A stretch of DNA of 64,000 nt from the NCBI GenBank assembly GCA_021648375.1, contig JAKISW010000010.1:1-64000 (forward strand), in the 5' to 3' direction. Below the pieces are notes generated by a model that saw nothing but the letters and a program-made list of their open reading frames with translations, made no database searches and was not told where the DNA came from. Source of the DNA: Devosiaceae bacterium (GTDB lineage Bacteria; Pseudomonadota; Alphaproteobacteria; Rhizobiales; Devosiaceae). Below are positions 1 to 8,481 of this stretch, in pieces (within the stretch, counting starts at the first letter, position 1; every line of letters begins with the position of its first letter). A program made the translations under genes and the position numbers.

Positions 1-2
1 TC

Positions 3-998
3 TGTGTTGCTCTCCAATTACTTCGTAAAGGTGCTGATGTCACGCTTGTAGATAATGGAGAAAATGCTAGTTCAATAATTGCCGCTGGAATAATGAACCC
101 TCTGGTCTTTCGCCGTATGACAAAAGGATGGCGCGTAGATGATTTCGTTCCTTCTTTAATTGATTTCTATACCTCCGTCGAAGAGGAAACAACTACTTCT
201 TTTTTTCAAAACTTACCCATCCGACGGTTGTTTTCTACTGAACACGAACGGGGTTTATGGATAAAAAAACAAGACCGAGAAGATTTTAAAGATTACATGA
301 CTCCTCTCGAAGAGTCTGACGATAATTACAACAAGTGTATTAATCAATTTGGCTCAGGAAGAATTAAAAATGCCTTTACCATAACTCCATCTATTTTCTT
401 AGATTCTGCAAAGAATATCATCAGGGAAAAAGGGAAAATAATTGAGGCAACATTCAACTACGTGGATTTGAAAGGAACGTCTTACCACGGATCTCAATAT
501 GACGACATTGTTTTCTGCGAAGGTTATCTCGGGATGAATAATCCGTGGTTTTCTTTTTTACCGATCAACCCAACGAAGGGCGAAGTATTGACTATTCACT
601 CTGATAAATTGCCTGAAAATGAATCATTAAACCTAAAGTGTTTTAATCTTCCAATGGGCAAAAAGCAATTCAAAATTGGGTAAACAATCGATTGGAACAA
701 TACATCACTGGAAATCACGGAGGAAGGAAAGGCAGAAATTTTACAGAACCTTTCGTTTATAATAGATGAAGAAGTTGAGGTGCTAAGTCATCAAGCTGGA
801 ATTCGACCAGGTTCTAAAGATCGCCGACCGTTCATTGGAACACATTCTGAACATACAAATTACCATGTTTTTAATGGTTTGGGATCAAAAGGCTATATGC
901 TTTGTCCACTATTATCACAGGAATTTTCAGATTATATTCTTAACGGGAAACCTCTCGACTCAGAAGTGCGAATTGAACGTTACTACCCAGGAAGATAA
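3..998 (+). pseudogene. FAD-dependent oxidoreductase (DAO family), 5'-partial, in-frame stop
   Basis: The reading frame is open from the window edge and encodes the end of a Rossmann FAD-binding segment (LRKGADVTLVDNGE, then AAGIMNP), the pattern of D-amino-acid-oxidase-like enzymes. It runs to a TAA at 681-683. The same frame then continues without interruption to 998 with plausible family sequence (HQAGIRPGSKDRRPFIG), so the TAA is one nonsense codon in an otherwise intact gene, or a base-call error. The sequence is AT-rich and has no Shine-Dalgarno sites, unlike everything after ~1.34 kb, and looks like Bacteroidota. Exact substrate unknown. Confidence 0.7.
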
Positions 999-1036
999 TT
1001 TGTATTTTTGTGCTAAATAATTAAACATAGATCATT

Positions 1037-1335
1037 ATGTATCCACAAGAATTAGTTCAACCGATGAAGGAAGATTTAACGAGCGTAGGTTTTTCGGACT
1101 TATCTGCTCCTTCAGATGTTGATGAAATCATAAAAAACACCGAAGGAACATTGTTGATAGTCGTAAATTCAGTTTGCGGATGTGCAGCAGGAAATATGCG
1201 TCCAGCTGTTAAAATGTCATTAAATAACGACGTTAAACCAACTGCTCTTGGAACTGTTTTCGCTGGCGTTGACGGCGATGCAACGAATCAAGCACGAAAG
1301 TATTTTCTTCCTTACCCTCCATCTTCTCCAGCAAT
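1037..1335 (+). pseudogene. Bacilliredoxin (BrxA/BrxB, YphP/YqiW family), N-terminal part only
   Basis: Residues 1-98 match the bacilliredoxin family, small thioredoxin-fold proteins that remove bacillithiol from mixed disulfides. It has the MYPxELVxPM start and the CGC active site at residues 47-49 (NSVCGCAAG), and ends at PYPPSSP. The family normally continues for another ~35-40 residues; here the frame passes directly into PdxA sequence. No Shine-Dalgarno precedes the ATG, as is common in Bacteroidota. The composition matches the oxidoreductase fragment upstream. Most likely an assembly join rather than a true fusion protein; the breakpoint is known only to within about 20 bases. Confidence 0.75.
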
Positions 1336-1648
1336 TGCATTGTTAAAACTGGAAGGGGTAGATGTTTATGGTCCCTTCCCCGCTGACACGGCGTTTTATC
1401 CACCCAATTGGCGTCAATATGATGTGGTGATTGCCATGTATCACGACCAGGCTTTGATCCCCATAAAAACCATTGCCTTTGAAGAAGCCATTAACATCAC
1501 CATGGGGTTACCAATAGTGCGCACTTCACCTGATCATGGCACCGCATTTGATATTGCCGGGAAAAATATTGCCAGCACCAAAAGCATGATGGCGGCAATT
1601 ATGGCAGCTGATGAATTGACCATCGGTCACAAAAAGCTAACCCGATGA
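1328..1648 (+). pseudogene. pdxA: 4-hydroxythreonine-4-phosphate dehydrogenase, C-terminal ~100 residues
   Basis: This is the last third of PdxA, which oxidises 4-phosphohydroxy-L-threonine in pyridoxal phosphate synthesis. It shows the family signatures GPFPADTAF, MYHDQALIPIKT (metal-binding His) and RTSPDHGTAFDIAG. Full PdxA is about 330-345 residues; the N-terminal two thirds are missing because the frame is joined to a bacilliredoxin fragment. The stop overlaps the rsmA start (ATGA), the usual pdxA-rsmA arrangement in alphaproteobacteria, so the real genome should carry an intact pdxA here. Confidence 0.9.
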
Positions 1649-2511
1649 ATAAGATCGATGCGCTGCCACCATTGCGAGAAATTATCAGCGAGCATGGTCT
1701 GAATGCACGCAAGGAGTTGGGGCAGAATTTTCTGCTGGATTTAAACCTTACGGATCGCATTGCCCGTACATCGGGGGATTTGAGCGGCGTCACAGTAATT
1801 GAAGTGGGTCCGGGACCGGGCGGACTTACCCGTTCTTTGTTATTGGCGGGTGCCAAAAAAGTTATCGCCATAGAACGAGACCAAAGATTGCTGCCAATTT
1901 TGCAGCAAATTCGTGAGGCAAGCGAGGGGCGGCTGGAATTTATTATGGCCGATGCTTTGGAAGTGAATTACCTGGAACTGGCTGACGGTCCAACCCGCAT
2001 CATTGCCAATCTGCCCTATAATATTGCCACTCCCCTGCTGAGTAATTGGCTGACAAAGGGGGATTGGCCTCCGTTTTTTCAAAGTCTTACTCTGTTGTTT
2101 CAAAAGGAAGTGGCCCAAAGGATTTGCGCGCCTGCCGGTAGCAAACCGTTCGGGCGTCTTGGAGTTCTATGTGGTTGGCGCACTAACGCAAATATCGCCT
2201 TTGACATCAATGCCAGCGCCTTTACGCCACCGCCCAAGGTGACATCATCGCTGGTGCACATGGAGCCAAAATCAGATGCTCGCGCGATTGAGGTGGCGCT
2301 GCTTGAAGATGTAACAAGGGCGGCATTCGGGCAGCGGAGAAAAATGATCCGCCAAAGCCTAAAATCTCTTGGGGTGCCGGTTGATGACCTGTTGGCCGCC
2401 ACCGGGCTTATTGGAACCGAGCGGGCAGAAGTCCTGCCAATTTCCACATTTCTTGATATTGCCGAGCATTTAAAAAAAGTCAGGGCAGGTGCTGATCAGG
2501 ATCAATCCTGA
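1645..2511 (+). CDS. rsmA: 16S rRNA (adenine1518/1519-N6)-dimethyltransferase
   Basis: RsmA (KsgA) dimethylates two adjacent adenines near the 3' end of 16S rRNA with SAM, a late step in small-subunit assembly. The 288-residue protein begins with the typical NARKELGQNFLLD stretch, has SAM motif I VIEVGPGPGGLT near residue 50 and the catalytic motif NLPYNI around residue 120. The ATG overlaps the pdxA stop by four bases, indicating translational coupling. It ends 26 bp before the convergent gmk stop. Length and motifs are normal for the family. Confidence 0.97.
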   Translation: MNKIDALPPLREIISEHGLNARKELGQNFLLDLNLTDRIARTSGDLSGVTVIEVGPGPGGLTRSLLLAGAKKVIAIERDQRLLPILQQIREASEGRLEFIMADALEVNYLELADGPTRIIANLPYNIATPLLSNWLTKGDWPPFFQSLTLLFQKEVAQRICAPAGSKPFGRLGVLCGWRTNANIAFDINASAFTPPPKVTSSLVHMEPKSDARAIEVALLEDVTRAAFGQRRKMIRQSLKSLGVPVDDLLAATGLIGTERAEVLPISTFLDIAEHLKKVRAGADQDQS

Positions 2512-2537
2512 TAACACTACCCCCCCACGATCAATTA

Positions 2538-3176
2538 TCAGAGTGAATCAATCTGACTTTGCAAGCCTTTGATAAATTTACTTAAATCAGTCTGACGAGT
2601 GCGAGCAACCCGGGCGGTCTCTAAGATTTTTGTAACCTGATCACAGGTTTCATCCAAATCATCATTGACCAGAACATAATCATATTCAGCCCAGTGATCA
2701 ATTTCAATGCGGGCATTTTGCAAGCGCTTATCAATAACTTCTTTGCTATCCAGTGCCCTGGAAATAAGGCGTTGGCGCAGCTCCAAAATAGAGGGCGGCA
2801 GCAAAAATATCGAGACCATTTCAGCCCGCCGTTTTTCGTATAATTGCTGCGTGCCCTGATAATCAATGTCAAAAACCACATCTTTACCACTGGCGATCAA
2901 CTGATCTACTCCGGCAGCAGGGGTGCCATAATAGTTGGAATGAACTTTTGCCCATTCCAGCAATTTACCCTGTTCGCGCATGGCTTCAAATTTGGCCATA
3001 TCAACAAAATAATAGTCAATACCCTCTACCTCGCCTTCACGCATTTTGCGGGTGGTAACTGACACCGACATGGTGAGATTATTTTGATCTGCCAGCAAGC
3101 GACGGGTGATAGAAGATTTACCGGCACCCGATGGCGAAGCGATAACCAGCATGACACCATGTCGTGAAAATTCCAT
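2538..3176 (-). CDS. gmk: Guanylate kinase
   Basis: Phosphorylates GMP to GDP. The P-loop is ASPSGAGKSS near the N-terminus, followed by SVTTRKMREGEVEGIDYYF, the GMP-binding segment of the family. An upstream in-frame start at 3218 would add 14 residues with no homology; the ATG at 3176 has GGGGAG seven bases upstream and gives 212 residues, the normal size, so I chose it. Lies downstream of yicC on the same strand, the usual yicC-gmk pairing in alphaproteobacteria. Confidence 0.96.
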   Translation of the reverse strand: MEFSRHGVMLVIASPSGAGKSSITRRLLADQNNLTMSVSVTTRKMREGEVEGIDYYFVDMAKFEAMREQGKLLEWAKVHSNYYGTPAAGVDQLIASGKDVVFDIDYQGTQQLYEKRRAEMVSIFLLPPSILELRQRLISRALDSKEVIDKRLQNARIEIDHWAEYDYVLVNDDLDETCDQVTKILETARVARTRQTDLSKFIKGLQSQIDSL

Positions 3177-3284
3177 AAAACAGCTCCCCAATTTTAACCC
3201 GCTTGTCCAGAAATCCACTGAAATCTGAGTCTGGTTATCTAAGCAACCATCCCGCCGTTTTTAAGGGAATGGGCGCAGCTTATT

Positions 3285-4187
3285 CTATTCGATATTTTGC
3301 ACCTGCTCGCGCAACTGATCTATTGATGATTTCAGATCCAGACCAATCGTGGTCAATTCAACCGCATGGCTTTTAGAGCAAAGGGTGTTGGCCTCGCGAT
3401 TAAATTCCTGAGCAAGAAAATCCAACTTGCGCCCCACGGGACCCCCGGAAGCGATTAATTGGCGTGCGGACTTCACATGGGAAAAAAGCCGATCCAGCTC
3501 TTCTCTGATATCGGCTTTTGTTGCCAGAATAAGTGCTTCATGGTGCAGCCGTTCCTCTGATAAAACCGAACCTGCATCGCTTAAATCACCAATCTGGCGC
3601 GAAATTCGCTCTACAAAAACTTCCCGGCGCCTGGAGGGATGATCTTCGGCTGCACGGGTAAGGTTTTCGATTTCATCAATGCGGGTCGAAATGAATTCTC
3701 TCAATCTGGCACCTTCAAACTGGCGAGCCTGTACCAGATCATCAATGCAGGTATGGAGCAAAGATAAAATAGCGCTGTGCAGGTTCTCTTCCACTTCGGC
3801 GCTCATGGGCTTCTCGCGGGTTTCCAACACACCCTTGATGGCAAGAATACCGTCAAGGCGCGGTCTATCAGCCTCAATCTTTCCGGACAGAGCATCAAGG
3901 GCATCAAGTACCGCGCCGAGGGCCTGCTGATTGATCTCCAACTGGCTTCCGCCTACGTCGCGCTGGCAGCTAATTGAACATGAAATGGACCCGCGCACCA
4001 GCCGGTCTCCAAGCATACGCCGGATTTGGGATTCCAAAGGGTCAAACCCCGGCCCCACACGCAGCCGGATATCCAGACCGCGTGAATTAACAGTTTTTAT
4101 CTCAATTTGAATATTTGCGTCCTCAATGGAATCGCTAACGCGGGCATAGCCAGTCATGCTGGCCAGTTTTTTTGCAATTGGTCTCAT
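3285..4187 (-). CDS. yicC: YicC family endoribonuclease-like protein
   Basis: A member of the YicC/YloC family, recently linked to endoribonuclease activity. The N-terminus carries the hallmark SMTGYAR, followed by EIKTVNSRGLDIRLR, and the C-terminus has GRKLDFLAQEFNREANTLCSKS, the conserved end of the family. The start is uncertain: GTG at 4202, ATG at 4187 or ATG at 4157 are all in frame and none has a strong Shine-Dalgarno. Upstream is a 470-bp repeat-rich gap; downstream is gmk. Confidence 0.93.
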   Translation of the reverse strand: MRPIAKKLASMTGYARVSDSIEDANIQIEIKTVNSRGLDIRLRVGPGFDPLESQIRRMLGDRLVRGSISCSISCQRDVGGSQLEINQQALGAVLDALDALSGKIEADRPRLDGILAIKGVLETREKPMSAEVEENLHSAILSLLHTCIDDLVQARQFEGARLREFISTRIDEIENLTRAAEDHPSRRREVFVERISRQIGDLSDAGSVLSEERLHHEALILATKADIREELDRLFSHVKSARQLIASGGPVGRKLDFLAQEFNREANTLCSKSHAVELTTIGLDLKSSIDQLREQVQNIE

Positions 4188-4275
4188 TTTTTTCGAACTC
4201 ACTTGACTTTTGCCCCCCCGAACACGCCGCGACCATGAAACGGCATATTTTAGTTGTCTAAGATCTTTGCATGTA

Positions 4276-4306
4276 GCTAGGGTCAGGACCTATTAAGACC
4301 CTAAAC
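4276..4306. repeat. Dispersed GGGTCAGGACC palindromic repeat, degenerate copy
   Basis: Contains AGGGTCAGGACCT followed by AGACCCTAA, a variant of the AGGGTCAGGACCCTA palindrome seen better preserved at 16734-16764 and in degenerate form near 13200 and 35862. Located in the yicC-mltG gap. A dispersed intergenic palindrome family of the host genome; function unknown. Confidence 0.55.
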
Positions 4307-4490
4307 TGCAATTCTAAACCCCGGACAATTTTGAATAGGGCAATTCAATTAAAAATTTCACCCCATTGAACAAAAATTTTCGCACAAAAATTTTCCTATA
4401 GCACTTCCGGTTTTAATTTTAATCAAAACCTATGCTCTAAGTCTTTGTGGTCACGCTGCCGAACCAGTACCTTCGTTACTGGTCTTTTTT
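4300..4490 (+). ncRNA. Possible small RNA ending at a plus-strand terminator
   Basis: A plus-strand terminator at 4462-4490 stands in a gap between two minus-strand genes, so no annotated gene feeds it. The AT-rich stretch before it holds no convincing ORF with a ribosome site. A small RNA transcribed rightwards is a reasonable guess. The 5' end is not defined and no clear sigma-70 promoter was identified. Confidence 0.25.
4462..4490 (+). terminator. Rho-independent terminator, plus strand
   Basis: ACCAGTA and TACTGGT form a 7-bp perfect stem around a short loop and are followed by CTTTTTT. The U-run is on the plus strand only, so it would stop rightward transcription, although both flanking genes are on the minus strand. 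Confidence 0.6.
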
Positions 4491-4508
4491 GCCTCACGCC
4501 GGCCGGCT

Positions 4509-4661
4509 GGATAACCGCAAGAGCACTTATCCTGGCAGCGCTCTATTTGTGGTCGCGCTGCCGAAGCGGATAACCGCAAGAGCACTTATCCTGGCAGCGC
4601 TCTATTTGTGGTCGCGCTGCCGAAGCGGATAACCGCAAGAGCACTTATCCTGGCAGCGCTC
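4509..4661. repeat. 59-bp tandem repeat, 2.6 copies, with internal stem-loops
   Basis: Copies start at 4509, 4568 and 4627 with an exact 59-bp period and almost no divergence. Each unit contains two inverted repeats: GATAA...TTATC and GGCAGCG...CGCTGCC. A diverged part of the unit (TTTGTGGTCACGCTGCCGAA) also occurs at 4444-4463. The array ends at the mltG stop codon. No unique spacers lie between copies, so it is not a CRISPR array; a recent tandem expansion of a REP-like intergenic palindrome is the best description. Confidence 0.85.
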
Positions 4662-5803
4662 TAACCGTTACTATCAACCGACGGCGCCTGTTCCTGCTGC
4701 AACGCATCGCGAGTTGCTTCGGCTTCGGCCTCCTCTTGAGCAAGCTCTGCAGCCTTTGCAGCTTCTGCTGCCATTTCGCGTTCAATTACACGCCAGCGTG
4801 CAACATTGACCTGATGTTCGGCATAAGTATTGGCAAAAACATGGCCGCCGGTGCCATCTGCGACAAAAAACAGCGCTTCTGTGTCGTCAGGGTTAACCAC
4901 GGCCCGCATGGCAGCAACTCCGGGGTTGGCAATCGGCGTCGGGGGAAGTCCATCAATCTGATAGGTATTATAGGGAGTTTTTTCGTCAATTTCTGAACGT
5001 CTTAATCCGCGCCCCAATGATCCCTGACCATTGGTAATTCCATAAATTATAGTTGGATCAGACTGCAAACGCATGCCAATATTTATACGATTGATAAATA
5101 CCCCTGCCACCCCGGCCCTCTCAGCTCCGATACCGGTTTCCTTCTCTACAATAGAGGCCAGAATTACCATCTCTTCAATAGAGTTCAGGGGAAGATCAGG
5201 CGAGCGAGTTTCCCAGATTTGTGCAACTTCAACCTGAAATGCCTCGCCCATGCGATCAATAACAAGCTGACGATCCGAACCACGCTCAAAGCTATAGGTG
5301 TTTGGCAATAGCGATCCTTCCGCAGGAATTACGGTTATTTCTCCGGTAAGATTTGGAGCAGCATTTATCCGTTGCACAGCCTCCCAGGACGTCAAGCCTT
5401 CGGGAATGGTCACCGAATAGGTTATGGCTCGCCCTTCGGTTATCTCAAGGATGATTTCGGCCATGGACGCATTGGCAGCTATTTGATATTCACCGGCCCG
5501 GATGGAAGATTGCTTGCGCTGAAGCATGGCACCAAACTGAAATATCCAGCGATTCGCAATCAGATTTGCCGTTTCAAGGCGATTAGCAACAGCTGCAAGC
5601 CCAAGGCCCTGCTCAACCAGAAAAACCCTATTCTCACTCATGGGACCTTTTGCATAATAGCGCTGGGTGGCTACAAAGAAAATACCACCGGCCACAAGAA
5701 CCCCAAGCACAACCATCGTAAGCAAAGCATTGAGAAGCTCTAAGAAGCCATTGCGTGAGCGGCGTTTTTTTTTGAGTTTTTTCTGACGGGTATTCATAGT
5801 CAT
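4661..5803 (-). CDS. mltG: Endolytic murein transglycosylase MltG (YceG family)
   Basis: Inner-membrane lytic transglycosylase that cleaves nascent glycan strands. A basic N-terminus (KKLKKKRRSR) precedes one membrane helix at residues ~27-45; the YceG domain follows, with the catalytic glutamate in LASIVEKETG (Glu220) and the YNTYQIDGLPPTPIANPG signature. The last ~45 residues are an acidic, alanine-rich tail not part of the domain. GGAGA lies nine bases before the ATG. Placed downstream of fabF, as in rhizobia; the stop coincides with the end of a 59-bp tandem repeat array. Confidence 0.95.
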   Translation of the reverse strand: MTMNTRQKKLKKKRRSRNGFLELLNALLTMVVLGVLVAGGIFFVATQRYYAKGPMSENRVFLVEQGLGLAAVANRLETANLIANRWIFQFGAMLQRKQSSIRAGEYQIAANASMAEIILEITEGRAITYSVTIPEGLTSWEAVQRINAAPNLTGEITVIPAEGSLLPNTYSFERGSDRQLVIDRMGEAFQVEVAQIWETRSPDLPLNSIEEMVILASIVEKETGIGAERAGVAGVFINRINIGMRLQSDPTIIYGITNGQGSLGRGLRRSEIDEKTPYNTYQIDGLPPTPIANPGVAAMRAVVNPDDTEALFFVADGTGGHVFANTYAEHQVNVARWRVIEREMAAEAAKAAELAQEEAEAEATRDALQQEQAPSVDSNG

Positions 5804-5896
5804 TATTCAAAGTCTCCAACAAATCCATGGTCATGCGAGTTAACTGACGATTGGCGTTGCAATTATTAATATGAGATTGCGTTCACAAAAGGCCAA

Positions 5897-7165
5897 TCAG
5901 CTCACCCGACGAAAAATCAATGATGCATTGGTTCCACCAAAACCAAATGAATTCGAAAGAACCGTATCAATCTGCTTTTTAACCGGTTTGTTTGGAGCAA
6001 GGTTTATAACAGTTTCAATCGAAGGGTTATCCAGATTTATGGTTGGCGGGGCAATATTGTCACGAATTGCCAGCAGGGAAAATATGGCCTCAACTGCCCC
6101 GGCGGCTCCCAGCAAATGCCCAATGGCAGATTTGGTTGAAGACATGACAACACCATTTGCCGCCGCCCCCAAAAGACGGGTAACAGCACCAAGCTCGATT
6201 TCATCCCCCAGAGGAGTAGAAGTGCCATGAGCGTTAATATAGTCAATTTCTTGTGGTAAAATTTCAGCCCGTTTAATGGCCGCTGCCATGGAGCGAAATC
6301 CACCATTTCCATCGCTGGCCGGTGCGGTTATGTGGTGAGCATCCCCACTAAGACCATAGCCGATTACTTCCCCGTAAATTTTGGCTCCGCGCGCTTTTGC
6401 ATGCTCAAATTCTTCCAGCATAACAACCCCTGCCCCCTCGCCCATTACAAAACCATCCCGGTCTTTATCATAGGGTCGCGAAGCCATTTCAGGGCGATCA
6501 TTAAATCCAGTTGAAAGGGCACGGCTAGCGGCAAAACCGGCAATCGAGAGACGGTTAAGTGGACTTTCAGTTCCCCCCGCGAGCATAACATCGGCATCAT
6601 CGAGCATTATCATGCGCGCTGCATCTCCAATGGCGTGGCAACCGGTGGAACAGGCAGTGGAAACGGCGTGGTTTGGCCCCTTCAGGCCATGGCGGATAGA
6701 AACATATCCAGAGGGAAGATTTATCAAACGACCGGGAATAAAAAACGGGCTTATGCGACGCGGACCACGCGCTTCAAGGGTTAGAGCCGCCTCAGCAATT
6801 CCGCCAATTCCCCCGATACCCGAGCCAATCATCACCCCTGTGCGCTCTTGCTGCTCTTGAGTTATTGCCTCGTAGCCTGCATCGTTTAGGGCCTGAGTTG
6901 CGGCTGACATGGCATAGACAATAAACGGATCAACCTTGCGCTGTTCCTTGGGTTCCATCCAGTCGTCAGGGTCAAATTTACCCTCACTGGTGGTCCCCAA
7001 AGGGATATGGCAGGCAATCTGGCAGGCCAGATCGTCTACCTCAAATCCTTTAATGCGCGACGCGCCGCTTTTACCGGCCAGAATATTTGCCCAAACAGGC
7101 TCAATTCCAACACCAAGCGGTGAGACAATTCCCATGCCTGTAATAACAACACGGCGCATTTTCAT
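5897..7165 (-). CDS. fabF: Beta-ketoacyl-ACP synthase II
   Basis: Condenses malonyl-ACP with acyl-ACP in fatty acid elongation. The 422-residue sequence has the active-site Cys172 in STACSTGCHAIG and the two catalytic histidines in INAHGTSTPLGD and KSAIGHLLGAAG, plus the C-terminal NSFGFGGTNASL. ATGs at 7165 and 7159 are both possible starts. It directly follows acpP (27 bp gap), the standard acpP-fabF pair. Confidence 0.97.
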   Translation of the reverse strand: MKMRRVVITGMGIVSPLGVGIEPVWANILAGKSGASRIKGFEVDDLACQIACHIPLGTTSEGKFDPDDWMEPKEQRKVDPFIVYAMSAATQALNDAGYEAITQEQQERTGVMIGSGIGGIGGIAEAALTLEARGPRRISPFFIPGRLINLPSGYVSIRHGLKGPNHAVSTACSTGCHAIGDAARMIMLDDADVMLAGGTESPLNRLSIAGFAASRALSTGFNDRPEMASRPYDKDRDGFVMGEGAGVVMLEEFEHAKARGAKIYGEVIGYGLSGDAHHITAPASDGNGGFRSMAAAIKRAEILPQEIDYINAHGTSTPLGDEIELGAVTRLLGAAANGVVMSSTKSAIGHLLGAAGAVEAIFSLLAIRDNIAPPTINLDNPSIETVINLAPNKPVKKQIDTVLSNSFGFGGTNASLIFRRVS

Positions 7166-7192
7166 GGATTAAAAACCCCATACCAAGAGGTA

Positions 7193-7429
7193 TTAAGCTG
7201 TAGCCTTGGTCAAAAACTCAACAGCATTGCCAAAGGTCTGAATGGTTTCAGCGGCATCATCAGGAATTTCAACGGAAAATTCTTCTTCAAATGCCATAAC
7301 CAGTTCAACCTGATCGAGCGAATCGGCGCCCAAATCGTCAATGAAACTCGCCTTGTCGGTGACTTTATCGGCTTCAACGTTCAAGTGTTCAACAACAATC
7401 TTGCGCACGCGGTCTGCGACATCGCTCAT
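7193..7429 (-). CDS. acpP: Acyl carrier protein
   Basis: A 78-residue acidic protein that carries growing acyl chains on phosphopantetheine. The attachment serine is in the conserved GADSLDQVELVM (Ser37). The frame is open to a TTG two codons earlier, but the ATG at 7429 has AAGGA eight bases upstream and gives the canonical MSDVADRVRKIV start. Sits between fabG and fabF, with a 314-bp gap upstream that should hold its promoter. Confidence 0.97.
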   Translation of the reverse strand: MSDVADRVRKIVVEHLNVEADKVTDKASFIDDLGADSLDQVELVMAFEEEFSVEIPDDAAETIQTFGNAVEFLTKATA

Positions 7430-7743
7430 ATTCAAATCCTTTTTTCTATAAGTCCATTATTTTATATGTTTAACCGTTCGAGCAGAATATTTCCATACCA
7501 AGAATTTCCATATCTGATATTTCCTTAACGAATATCTTGATACTCATCAATTCAAAATCTCAATCCAACCATGGTCAATTAGTCATTAATCCAGCACCCC
7601 AACGATCGTTGGCCCCTCTCAGGAAATTGGGGCCTAACATACTTTATTCACTTTGGCCACATTGTGTTTGATGAGTTTTTAAACCGCTTAGGTTTTTATT
7701 CTATCAGATTATCAGGTGCCGAACTTATCACGAGCATTCCCTG
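7430..7743. promoter_or_regulatory. fabG-acpP intergenic region with palindromes and a degenerate repeat
   Basis: This 314-bp gap separates fabG from acpP on the minus strand. It holds a perfect 14-bp palindrome CCAACGATCGTTGG (7599-7612), an adjacent 6-bp inverted repeat GGCCCC...GGGGCC (7611-7634), three 15-nt-spaced copies of ATTTCCATA or a close variant (7489, 7504, 7519), and an AAACC/GGTTT stem with T-run near 7690. The palindromes could be a terminator for fabG or an operator for acpP; I cannot tell which. No small gene was supported. Confidence 0.4.
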
Positions 7744-8481
7744 TTAAATCATCAACATGCCGCCATTAACGTTTAAGGTATGCCCGGTTATATACCCTGA
7801 TGTGTCAGAGGCCAAAAACAGGGTAGAAGCGGCAACTTCCTTAGCTGTACCCAGACGCGCTGCAGGAATTTGGGCCATAATCGCGTCCCGCTGTTTGTCG
7901 TTCAATTCATCAGTCATGGCTGAGGCAATAAACCCTGGAGCAATTGAATTTACCGTAATATTGCGCGATGCAACCTCCTGGGCCAGGGATTTTGACATGG
8001 CGATTAATCCGGCTTTGGAGGCCGCATAATTTGCCTGTCCGCCATTACCAGCAACTCCAACCACTGAAGATATGCCAATGATGCGGCCATATCTTTGTTT
8101 CATCATCGGGCGCAACACTGATCTTGAAAGGCGAAATGCGGCGGTGAGATTTACCAGCATCACCCGGTCCCATTCCTCATTTTTCATGCGCATAAAGATA
8201 TTGTCGCGGGTCATTCCTGCATTATTGATTAAAATATCAATGCCGGACATAGCCGCAACTGCAGAGGGAACCAGTTGATCCACCGCATCAAGGTCAGAAA
8301 GATCGCAGGGCAGGATATGGGTAACCCCCTCGATTTCAGAGCTAAGCTTTTCAAGCTTTTCAACCCTTGTACCGCTAAGGCAGACCTCAGCCCCCGCCGC
8401 TGAAAGGGCTTTGGCAATTTCCCACCCGATGCCACCGCTGGCTCCAGTGACCAGGGCACGTTTGCCGTTTAAATCAAACAT
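7744..8481 (-). CDS. fabG: 3-oxoacyl-ACP reductase
   Basis: NADPH-dependent short-chain dehydrogenase that reduces beta-ketoacyl-ACP. It has the cofactor motif TGASGGIG, NNAG (INNAGMTRDN), Ser-Tyr-Lys catalytic residues (GISSVVGVAGNGGQANYAASKAG) and the FabG-type end HTLNVNGGMLMI. The frame is open to 8547, but those extra 22 residues overlap fabD and the ATG at 8481 has GGAGA seven bases upstream; this gives 245 residues, the usual length. The start lies inside the end of fabD (8-bp overlap). Confidence 0.96.
   Translation of the reverse strand: MFDLNGKRALVTGASGGIGWEIAKALSAAGAEVCLSGTRVEKLEKLSSEIEGVTHILPCDLSDLDAVDQLVPSAVAAMSGIDILINNAGMTRDNIFMRMKNEEWDRVMLVNLTAAFRLSRSVLRPMMKQRYGRIIGISSVVGVAGNGGQANYAASKAGLIAMSKSLAQEVASRNITVNSIAPGFIASAMTDELNDKQRDAIMAQIPAARLGTAKEVAASTLFLASDTSGYITGHTLNVNGGMLMI

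Noticed and set aside
1037..1648. A natural bacilliredoxin-PdxA fusion enzyme
   Set aside because: Both halves are incomplete, the join lies inside conserved cores, and composition changes at the same point. Neither half could be active.
4509..4661. CRISPR array
   Set aside because: The 59-bp units abut directly with no unique spacers, and no cas genes are present.
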